Both the position numbers and the translations under genes were made by a program. This document shows, piece by piece, positions 17,191 to 27,793 of a DNA stretch of 43,253 nt. Within the stretch, counting starts at the first letter, position 1. Each line of letters opens with the position of its first letter. A model generated the notes under the pieces. That model did no database searches, had not been told where the DNA came from, and saw only the letters and a list, made by a program, of their open reading frames with translations. The stretch spans positions 1 through 43,253 of the forward strand of contig NZ_CAMPHV010000048.1 in NCBI RefSeq assembly GCF_946886105.1. The letters are read 5' to 3'. The DNA comes from an uncultured Pseudomonas sp. (GTDB lineage Bacteria > Pseudomonadota > Gammaproteobacteria > Pseudomonadales > Pseudomonadaceae).

Positions 17191-19203
17191 ATGCCGAAAG
17201 TCAAATTGCAGACCAAGCAAACCCCCGGTTACCCGCACAACGACTACGTACTGCGCGTGGAAGATGCGGTCGCCATGCCGCGCATCGCCATCGAGTCGAT
17301 CGAGCCGGTGGTCGAGCAAGGGCGCTTTGCCGCAAAAGCGATAGTGGGCATGCCGGTCACGGTCGGCGCGGTGATATTCGCCGATGGTCACGACAAGCTG
17401 GCCGGCGACCTGTTGTGGCGTGAGGTCGACGAGGTGCAGTGGCACCGGCTGCCGTTGAAGTTTCTCGGCAACGACCACTGGCAGGCCAGTTTCACCCCCC
17501 GGCAGGTCGGTCGGGCGCTGTTCGCCATCGAGGCCTGGTGGGATATCTACGCCTCCTACTGTTACGAATTGCAGAAGAAATACGGCGCCGGCGTGTCGGT
17601 GGAGTTGGAGCTGCAAGAGGGTGAGCAACTGCTGCGCCAGGCGCTGCAAACAGCGCCGACGGAAGGGCTCAGCGAACTGCTCGAACAACTGCTCGAATGC
17701 CCCTCCATCGACGAGCGCGTGGCGCTGTTGCTGGCCCCGGAAACCACGCGCCTGATGGCGCGCATCGAAACCCGTCCGCACCTGGTGCGCAGCGCCATCT
17801 ACCCGCTGGAGGTGGAGCGCCGCCTGGCGCAGTTCGCCAGTTGGTACGAGCTGTTCCCGCGCTCGGTGACCGACGATGCGAAGCGCCACGGCAGCTTTCG
17901 CGACGTTATCCAGCGCCTGCCCGAGATCCAGGCGATGGATTTCGACGTGCTGTACTTTCCGCCGATCCACCCGATCGGCCGCACCCATCGCAAGGGCCGC
18001 AACAATTCGCTGTTCGCCAGCGAAAGCGACCCCGGCAGCCCTTATGCGATCGGTAGCGAGGAGGGCGGCCACGAGGCGATCCATCCGCAGCTCGGCAGCC
18101 TCGACGACTTCCGCGACCTGGTGCGGGCCGCCCATGCGCATGGGCTGGAGATCGCCCTGGACTTCGCGATCCAGTGCTCGCCGGACCACCCCTGGTTGCG
18201 CGAACACCCCGGCTGGTTCAGCTGGCGCCCGGACGGCAGCATCCGCCATGCGGAAAACCCGCCGAAAAAATACGAAGACATCGTCAACGTCGATTTCTAT
18301 GCCGACGAGGCGATTCCCAGTCTCTGGCTGGCCCTGCGCGATGTGGTCAAGGGCTGGGTGGAGCTGGGCGTAACCCTGTTCCGCGTTGATAACCCGCACA
18401 CCAAACCGCTGCCGTTCTGGGAATGGCTGATCGCCGATATCCGCGGCGCCCACCCGGAAGTGATCTTCCTCGCCGAGGCCTTCACCCGGCCGGCGATGAT
18501 GGCGCGCCTGGGCAAGCTGGGTTTCAGCCAGAGCTACACCTACTTCACCTGGCGCAACACCAAGGCCGAGCTGCAGGAATACTTCACCCAGCTCAACCAG
18601 CCGCCGTGGCGCGATTGCTATCGGCCGAACTTCTTCGTCAACACGCCGGATATCAACCCCTACTTCCTGCACGACAGCGGCCGCGCCGGTTTTCTGATCC
18701 GCGCGGCGCTGGCGACCATGGGCTCGGGGTTGTGGGGCATGTACAGCGGCTTCGAAATTTGCGAGTCGGCGGCGGTGCGCGGCAAGGAGGAATACCTCGA
18801 CTCGGAGAAGTACGAGATCCGCCCGCGCGACTACCAGGCGCCCGGCAATATCGTCGCCGAAATCGCCCAGCTCAACCGCATCCGCCGCCTCAATCCCGCC
18901 CTGCAAACCCACCTCGGTTTTCGCGCCTACAACGCCTGGAACGACAACATCCTGTACTTCGGCAAAGCCACGCCGGACCTGGAGAACTTCATCCTGGTGG
19001 CGATCAACCTCGACCCGCACAACGCCCAGGAAGCGCATTTCGAACTGCCGCTGTGGGAATTCGGCTTGCCCGACGACGCCAGCATGCGCGGCGAGGACTT
19101 GATGAACAGCCATAGCTGGATCTGGCATGGCAAAACCCAGTGGATGCGTCTCGACCCCGCGCAGCAGCCGTTCGGGATCTGGCGCATCCGCCCGGTGGTT
19201 TGA
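17191..19203 (+). CDS. glgE: GlgE, alpha-1,4-glucan:maltose-1-phosphate maltosyltransferase
   Basis: A 670-residue GH13_3 enzyme that extends alpha-glucan using maltose-1-phosphate made by the next gene product. An N-terminal beta-sandwich and helical domain (about 1-200) precede the barrel. Visible catalytic parts are the FRVDNPHTKP nucleophile region (D about 400), the acid/base region FLAEAFTRP (E about 429) and the phosphate-side KKYEDIVNVDFY segment. The frame is open to 17116, but the ATG at 17191 has GAGGAG about 10 nt upstream and matches the family length. It is the first gene of the glgE-treS/mak-glgB operon, with a 160-base gap to the next gene. Confidence 0.93.
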   Translation: MPKVKLQTKQTPGYPHNDYVLRVEDAVAMPRIAIESIEPVVEQGRFAAKAIVGMPVTVGAVIFADGHDKLAGDLLWREVDEVQWHRLPLKFLGNDHWQASFTPRQVGRALFAIEAWWDIYASYCYELQKKYGAGVSVELELQEGEQLLRQALQTAPTEGLSELLEQLLECPSIDERVALLLAPETTRLMARIETRPHLVRSAIYPLEVERRLAQFASWYELFPRSVTDDAKRHGSFRDVIQRLPEIQAMDFDVLYFPPIHPIGRTHRKGRNNSLFASESDPGSPYAIGSEEGGHEAIHPQLGSLDDFRDLVRAAHAHGLEIALDFAIQCSPDHPWLREHPGWFSWRPDGSIRHAENPPKKYEDIVNVDFYADEAIPSLWLALRDVVKGWVELGVTLFRVDNPHTKPLPFWEWLIADIRGAHPEVIFLAEAFTRPAMMARLGKLGFSQSYTYFTWRNTKAELQEYFTQLNQPPWRDCYRPNFFVNTPDINPYFLHDSGRAGFLIRAALATMGSGLWGMYSGFEICESAAVRGKEEYLDSEKYEIRPRDYQAPGNIVAEIAQLNRIRRLNPALQTHLGFRAYNAWNDNILYFGKATPDLENFILVAINLDPHNAQEAHFELPLWEFGLPDDASMRGEDLMNSHSWIWHGKTQWMRLDPAQQPFGIWRIRPVV

Positions 19204-19363
19204 CCACCCGCTCGATGAACGCCCGGGTGCCGCCTTCGGCGCCCGCGTCATCCCGACCCACAGGGAGGTGGCGAACGCGGCAGCCCCATGGGCGCCGCCT
19301 GCAACTGGGACACGGGCATGCGGATAGCGCCGCAGTGCGAAATTCACGCTAAAGGAATTGCCG

Positions 19364-22682
<3,319 letters not shown>

Positions 22683-22693
<11 letters not shown>

Positions 22694-24893
22694 GGATGCA
22701 GCCGAGCACTTGGCCGAGGCCGATATCGAAGCGCTGAGCAACGCCACCCACGGCGACCCTTTCGCGGTTCTCGGGCCACACCGGGACGAGCGGGGCACCC
22801 TGGTCATCGCCTACCTGCCGGGCGCCGTGAGGGTCGAGTTGCTCGATGGCGCCAGCGGCGAGGCGTTGGGCGAAATGACGCAGGGGGTGACGCCCGGCTT
22901 GTTCAGCATGCGTCTGGATAGTCCACGGGCTTACCGCTACCGCATCGACTGGGGCGGCAGCGTGCAGGAAACCGAAGACCCCTACGCCTTCGGCTTGCTG
23001 CTCGGCGAAGTCGACCTGTACCTGTTCGCCGAGGGCAACCACCGCGAACTCGGCGAACGCTTCGGCGCCCAGTTGGCCACCTACGACGGCATCGACGGAG
23101 TGCGCTTCGCGGTTTGGGCGCCGAACGCGCAGCGGGTCTCGGTGGTCGGCAATTTCAATAACTGGGACGGCCGCCGCCACCCCATGCGCCAGCGCCAGCC
23201 GAGCGGGGTGTGGGAGTTGTTCATCCCGCGCTTGCAGGCCGGCGAGGTGTACAAATACGAAATCCTCGGGCCGGATGGCTTGCTGCCGCTGAAGGCCGAC
23301 CCCATGGCCCTGGCCACCGAAGCGCCGCCGGCCACCGGCTCGGTAGTGGCGCAGCCGCTGCTGTTCGACTGGCACGACCAGGACTGGTTCGAGCGCCGCG
23401 CCGGGTACCAGGCGCATTCGCGGCCGTTGTCGATCTACGAACTGCACGCTGGCTCCTGGCGCCGCGAAGGCGGGGAGGAGGGCCGCGTGCTCAATTGGCA
23501 CGAGCTGGCCGAGCAACTGATCCCCTATGTGTTGGAGATGGGTTTTAGCCATATCGAACTATTGCCGATCATGGAGCACCCCTTCGGCGGCTCCTGGGGC
23601 TACCAACCGCTGTCGCAATTCGCGCCGACCGCGCGCTACGGCAGCCCCCATGACTTCGCCGCTTTCGTCGACGCCTGCCACCGCGCCGGCATCGGCGTGA
23701 TCCTCGACTGGGTGCCGGCGCATTTCCCCACCGACGCCCACGGTCTGGGCCGCTTCGACGGCACCGCGCTCTACGAATACGAACACCCCTTCGAGGGCTT
23801 CCACCAGGATTGGGACACCTACATCTACAACCTCGGCCGCACCGAAGTGCACGGCTTTATGCTGGCCTCGGCGCTGCATTGGCTGCGCACCTATCACGTC
23901 GACGGCCTGCGCATGGACGCCGTGGCCTCGATGCTCTACCGCGACTACTCGCGTAAGGAAGGCGAGTGGATACCCAACTGCCACGGCGGCCGGGAAAACC
24001 TCGAAGTAATCGAATTCATCCGCCACCTCAACGACGTGGTCGCCACCGAAGTCCCCGGCGCCCTGGTGATCGCCGAGGAATCCACCGCCTGGCCGGGCGT
24101 CAGCCGGCCGACCAGCGAAGGCGGGCTGGGTTTCTCCTACAAATGGAACATGGGCTGGATGCACGACAGCCTCAAATACATCAGCGAAGACCCGGTCAAC
24201 CGCGGCTACCACCACCATCAAATGACCTTCGGCCTGCTTTACGCATTTTCCGAGCACTTCATCCTGCCGATCTCCCACGACGAAGTGGTGCACGGCAAAC
24301 GCTCGCTGCTGGACAAAATGCCCGGCGACCGTTGGCAAAAATTCGCCAACCTGCGCCTGTACCTGAGCTTTATGTGGAGCCACCCGGGCAAGAAACTGCT
24401 GTTTATGGGCTGCGAATTCGGCCAGTGGCGCGAATGGAGCCACGACCACGAATTGGACTGGTACCTGCTGCGCTACGGCGAACACCAGGGCCTGCAGAAC
24501 CTGCTGCGCGACCTCAATGCCCTGCACCGCAACGAACCGGCGCTGCACCAACTGGACGGTTACGAAAGCGGCTTCCAATGGCTGATCGGCGACGACAAAG
24601 CCAACAGCGTCTACGCCTGGCTGCGCAAAGGCGAGCAGGGCGCGCCGCTACTGGTAGTGCACAACTTCACCCCGGTGCCGCGCGAAGGCTACCGCATCGG
24701 CATCCCCCTGGCCGGACGCTGGACCGTGCTGCTCAATAGCGACGCCGAATACTACGCAGGCAGCAACAACGGCAGCTGTAACGAAGTAACCGCGGACGAA
24801 GAAGTCAGCCATGGCCAACCTTATTCGCTAGCGCTCAACCTGCCGCCGCTCGGGGCGTTGATATTGAGGCCGGAGTTGGTGGAAGGGGAGTGA
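22683..24893 (+). CDS. glgB: 1,4-alpha-glucan branching enzyme
   Basis: A 736-residue GH13 branching enzyme that adds alpha-1,6 branches to the glucan made by GlgE. The N-terminal GlgB-N and CBM48 domains are visible ([20 protein letters not shown]), then the barrel with [13 protein letters not shown] (D412 nucleophile), [12 protein letters not shown] (E465) and [12 protein letters not shown], and a C-terminal beta domain. The start overlaps the end of treS by 11 nt (ATG at 22683, another at 22686). It closes the operon. The order glgE-treS-glgB is as in the P. aeruginosa stress island. Confidence 0.96.
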
Positions 24894-24941
24894 GAAGGGC
24901 GAAGGTTGCTATTAACCGACAGCCAAGTTCATCGCTAACTT

Positions 24942-25018
24942 TGTAGGAGCCAGCTTGCTGTGGTTCGGCACTCCGACGATCAAAGCCAAACAGCAGTGCC
25001 GGCAAGCGGGCTCCTACA
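24942..25018. repeat. GTAGGAGC-type inverted repeat
   Basis: TGTAGGAGCC at the left end and GGGCTCCTACA at the right end, with inner CAGCTTGCTG / CGGCAAGCGG arms, form a REP-like hairpin well known between Pseudomonas genes. It lies 50 bases past the glgB stop and could help end the glucan operon transcript. Confidence 0.8.
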
Positions 25019-25215
25019 TTCCTGAAATGCTGACAGCGTAAGCCCTGCAATCTAACCCCGTCATAGCCAACCCCAAAACCCGCCACCCCACGGCCTACCG
25101 CACCCCCCAAAAACTGCCATCTTTTCGCCATCCCGACGGTGACGATGGCGGTAAAAGCCGATATAACGGGCCTCAGTTCAGTCAGGGGTATTCCACCACT
25201 TGGTGTCTATTTATC

Positions 25216-25222
25216 GTTAGGC
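25216..25222 (+). other. Integron-type core site GTTAGGC before the HEPN gene
   Basis: GTTAGGC fits the GTTRRRY core at which integron cassettes begin. It lies 14 bases before the ATG of the HEPN gene, as in many gene cassettes. A 7-base match alone is weak; the weight comes from the related sites at 25759-25804 and 26625-26658. Confidence 0.35.
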
Positions 25223-25235
25223 CAAAGGAAACAGC

Positions 25236-25724
25236 ATGCCCACATATGACATTCAGTTTGCCAATAAGCTAGCTGAAGTCTCAGTCACGCTTATCAAGGA
25301 GCAGCCAGAACAACTTGAGGCACGGCGCAGCGTCATCTATCTGTCTCGTCTGTCAATCGAGCTGTCGCTGAAAGCACTTCTCGAGCGGGCAGGCAAGCCG
25401 GTCGAACTGATCCGAAAACATTCACATAACTTGCGGGCCTTGTTAACCGAGGTTGATCAGTGTGAGGTGCTCGCGGAAGTTGCGCCCGGACGGCGACTTT
25501 GGGTTCCCGCATCTAGGTTAAGAAGCGTTGATGTGTCATTCATTGGTCACTCAATCACTCTGGGCATGGTCATTGAGGCCGAAAATCACGGAGCCTCCGT
25601 CTATCCAAATGAGATCCGCTACGGCGAAAACATCAAAGACATCGTGCCTGAGGCTCTGGCGCCAGCCGCTCTTCGTCTCTCTGCATGGATCCAGGAAAAC
25701 TGGGATGGCTTACGCTCACACTAG
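25236..25724 (+). CDS. HEPN-domain protein
   Basis: A 162-residue helical protein. Residues about 25-75 show the HEPN pattern: a long helix (RRSVIYLSRLSIELSLKALL) followed by a basic HSHNLRALL segment. The ribonuclease motif RxxxxxxH of toxic HEPN proteins is not evident, so a sensor, binding or antitoxin-like role is as likely as RNA cleavage. AAAGGAAA lies 5 nt before the ATG. GC is visibly lower than in the glg genes. The next gene is a TIR-domain effector, and both are framed by attC-like sites, suggesting two mobile cassettes carrying a defence module (inference). Confidence 0.75.
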   Translation: MPTYDIQFANKLAEVSVTLIKEQPEQLEARRSVIYLSRLSIELSLKALLERAGKPVELIRKHSHNLRALLTEVDQCEVLAEVAPGRRLWVPASRLRSVDVSFIGHSITLGMVIEAENHGASVYPNEIRYGENIKDIVPEALAPAALRLSAWIQENWDGLRSH

Positions 25725-25758
25725 CCGCAGCCGCTTGTTGAAGCAGAGCGTTTGCGCC

Positions 25759-25804
25759 GGCATAACTGTTTGGTCAAGCGGATGCTTACCTCGGGCGTTT
25801 AGGC
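25759..25804 (+). other. attC-like element between HEPN and TIR genes
   Basis: Reading left to right: GGCATAAC (degenerate outer box), TCAAGCGGA at 25774-25782 (typical inner L'' box), a small AAGC-GGAT-GCTT hairpin, then GCGTTTAGGC (outer box with one extra T). Box order and spacing follow short attC sites of Pseudomonas/Xanthomonas integrons, although both outer boxes deviate from consensus. It starts 35 bases after the HEPN stop and ends 31 bases before the TIR start. Confidence 0.4.
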
Positions 25805-25835
25805 GTCACAGACAATCTGTCCGGAGATCCACCTA

Positions 25836-26624
25836 ATGAAGAAATACAAAGAGTACTTCGACACCCGATTCTCGGCGGACGTCCTCCGAGATGCAATGCA
25901 AGTCAGCCGCGATAGAGCCGAGCGCGCGAACGTAGAATTTGGCAGCACTCAACTTACGGTTGACCACGACGATTCTTCCTGGAGCTACGACACAGTTGAT
26001 GAGTTCTTTGCCGACTTCCGAAAGTACAGTGGCCACGCATATTTCTGCATCTATGGAAACGGGTTTGATCTAAGCGTCTCGTTCACATCTCGGAAGGCCA
26101 CCGTGAGCATGAAGGCGCCGACGCGAGTTGATATCGAAGCCGTCTTCGAGGTCTTCGAGAAGCACGCCGCCCAATCAAGGCTTCCTCCGGAGCCGCAGCC
26201 CTCAACGCCGATGCCCACGGTATTCATCGGACACGGCCGCAGCCAAGCTTGGCGTGACCTCAAAGACCATCTACACGACAAACACGGGTTTCCAATAGCG
26301 GCCTATGAAACTGGCGCGCGAGCCGGGCACACCATCCGCGACATCCTCGAAGAAATGGTGGGCAGAAGTTCCTTTGCCATCCTAGTGATGACAGGGGAAG
26401 ACGAGCAAGCCGACGGCGTGCTGAGGGCGCGGCAAAACGTGATCCACGAAGCTGGGTTGTTTCAAGGACGACTTGGGTTTGCGCGTGCCATCTTGTTACT
26501 TGAAGAAGGCGTGGATGAGTTCTCGAATGTCGCTGGAGTGCAGTACATCAGATTCTCGAAGGGAAACATCAAGGAGACCTTCGGTGAGATATTGGCTACG
26601 CTCAGGCGAGAGTTTCCGCGGTGA
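25836..26624 (+). CDS. TIR-like (CAP12/Pycsar-effector type) NADase-like defence protein
   Basis: A 262-residue protein. The C-terminal half (about 127-262) matches the predicted nucleotide-binding TIR-like family: TVFIGHGRS, AYETGARAGHTIRDIL, FAILVMTGED, then RARQNVIHEAGLFQGRLG, where E205 is the likely NAD-cleaving glutamate, and AILLLEEGVDEFSN. Relatives act as effectors that deplete NAD in CBASS/Pycsar immunity. Residues 1-115 form a separate alpha/beta domain that I do not recognise and that may sense the trigger. No cyclase gene is adjacent, so this is an orphan or single-gene effector. GGAG lies 9 nt upstream of the ATG. It ends inside an attC-like element. Confidence 0.82.
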   Translation: MKKYKEYFDTRFSADVLRDAMQVSRDRAERANVEFGSTQLTVDHDDSSWSYDTVDEFFADFRKYSGHAYFCIYGNGFDLSVSFTSRKATVSMKAPTRVDIEAVFEVFEKHAAQSRLPPEPQPSTPMPTVFIGHGRSQAWRDLKDHLHDKHGFPIAAYETGARAGHTIRDILEEMVGRSSFAILVMTGEDEQADGVLRARQNVIHEAGLFQGRLGFARAILLLEEGVDEFSNVAGVQYIRFSKGNIKETFGEILATLRREFPR

Positions 26625-26658
26625 CGCCTACCCCCTCGTTCAAACTCGAACGTTAGAG
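26625..26658 (+). other. attC-like element after the TIR gene
   Basis: Directly after the TIR stop codon comes CGCCTACCCCCTCGTTCAA (resembling GCCTAAC...GTTCAA boxes), then a GTTC/GAAC hairpin, and finally CGTTAGAG at 26651-26658, close to the GTTRRRY core. The short length (34 bases) would imply an internal deletion. Cassettes often end with the stop codon at the attC edge, as here. Confidence 0.4.
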
Positions 26659-26743
26659 TCCTTGGAGTGAAGTACCGTGGCCAACCCTCTAATTGGTTAA
26701 AATCGCTCGCTTGCTCATTGGGCCGGGGCTAAATCCAATGTCA

Positions 26744-26878
26744 TCAACTTAATCCGCCAGCGTGGAGCCGGTTTTCTCTGACGCCTTGCAGGACGTAGTG
26801 GCCGGTCAGGTGGGTGGCCGGTTTGGCGCTTGCGAACAGCGGGATAAAGGTAAGCAGGACCGGTAGAAAACGCTTCAT
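26744..26878 (-). pseudogene. 5' fragment of a second immunity-like gene
   Basis: The first 34 codons repeat the start of the next gene: MKRFLPVLLTFIPLFASAKP here against MKRYLFILLTLFPLLASAEP in the intact copy, continuing through GHYVLQGVRE. The frame then shifts at an extra A in the GAGAAAACC stretch and stops after 44 codons. No further homology follows. It lies just downstream of the intact gene in the same orientation, so it is the truncated remnant of a tandem duplicate. Confidence 0.8.
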
Positions 26879-26890
26879 GCGCGATAACAC

Positions 26891-27793
26891 TCACCACGAG
26901 CCATAGGGAATACCGTGCTGTTCGATATAGGCCTTGGCGGCGGGCTCCAATGGCAACGCATATTCCCCGTCGCTTTGCCCTTGGTCAGGCCCTTTGGGCT
27001 CTATCTCAGCCTGTACGCGCAAAACTTCCGTACCTTTGAAGCAGGGGCCGCTTACCCATAGCTTGGCAATCCCGCCAGGAGCCAGGCCGATTACGACGGC
27101 GTTTCGATAAGCTGACTCCCAGCCGCTTACAGGACAATCAACCTGCTCCTGCTGGATCATTAAGTTACGTGCTGATTCTGGGATTTCCAGGGTTGCGCGG
27201 TAGGTTTGCGGCTCGGCCAGAGACTGCCAACGGATGAAGATGCGTTCTGGTAGTTCAGACTGGCTTAAATACTTTCCGGAGCCCATGCCGATTCTTGTAG
27301 GCCACCCGGATACTTCACCAGTGCTTGAAACCACCCCGGACGCTGCTCTAGTGAAAGTAATGCCACGAATATCCGTGACATCAGCAGTTTCCAGCCAAAT
27401 ATCCATGTGCTCCGGAGCGAAGAAGCCCAGGTGCCACTCCTTATATGGCAGGTTTGGTTGACGCAGATAGCACGCCTTGTGATCCCCCATATCCCGAATC
27501 AGGCAGTGCTCGCCAACGGTCAGGGGCAGATCCTTAAACAACTCGGCTATATCCGACTGCCCTTCAGCGGTCAGGGTGACGGTATCCTTGGCGCGTTGCC
27601 AGTGGCCGTGGATATGCCCGTCCAGATTGCCATAGGCAAAGGTCGCTTCGAAGCGACCATCGTCCTTTAGCAGTAGTGTGGAACCCGTTTCCCTGGCGCC
27701 TTGCAGCACGTAGCGGCCAGCCAGCTCGGTGGCCGGTTCGGCGCTTGCGAGTAGTGGGAAAAGGGTGAGGAGAATAAACAGGTAGCGCTTCAT
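26891..27793 (-). CDS. Probable periplasmic immunity protein of the PAAR-Tle effector
   Basis: A 300-residue protein with a Sec signal peptide (MKRYLFILLTLFPLLASA) and no lipobox. The first mature domain (RYVLQGARETGSTLLLKDDG) looks like a small beta-barrel; the rest is beta-rich, with cysteines that could pair in the periplasm. I do not recognise a named family. Its ATG overlaps the effector stop as ATGA, the usual layout for a T6SS effector and its cognate immunity protein, and periplasmic location fits protection from a phospholipase. The immunity role is inferred from context. Partial copies exist at 26744 and 32886. Confidence 0.7.
   Translation of the reverse strand: MKRYLFILLTLFPLLASAEPATELAGRYVLQGARETGSTLLLKDDGRFEATFAYGNLDGHIHGHWQRAKDTVTLTAEGQSDIAELFKDLPLTVGEHCLIRDMGDHKACYLRQPNLPYKEWHLGFFAPEHMDIWLETADVTDIRGITFTRAASGVVSSTGEVSGWPTRIGMGSGKYLSQSELPERIFIRWQSLAEPQTYRATLEIPESARNLMIQQEQVDCPVSGWESAYRNAVVIGLAPGGIAKLWVSGPCFKGTEVLRVQAEIEPKGPDQGQSDGEYALPLEPAAKAYIEQHGIPYGSW

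Larger units (their letters stand above)
24894..25235. other. Intergenic junction between the glucan operon and accessory region
   Basis: No gene is seen. The left part holds the GTAGGAGC-type repeat at 24942-25018. The right part, from about 25140, drops in GC and leads into an integron-like core site at 25216. This is where the conserved stress block gives way to variable DNA. Confidence 0.6.
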
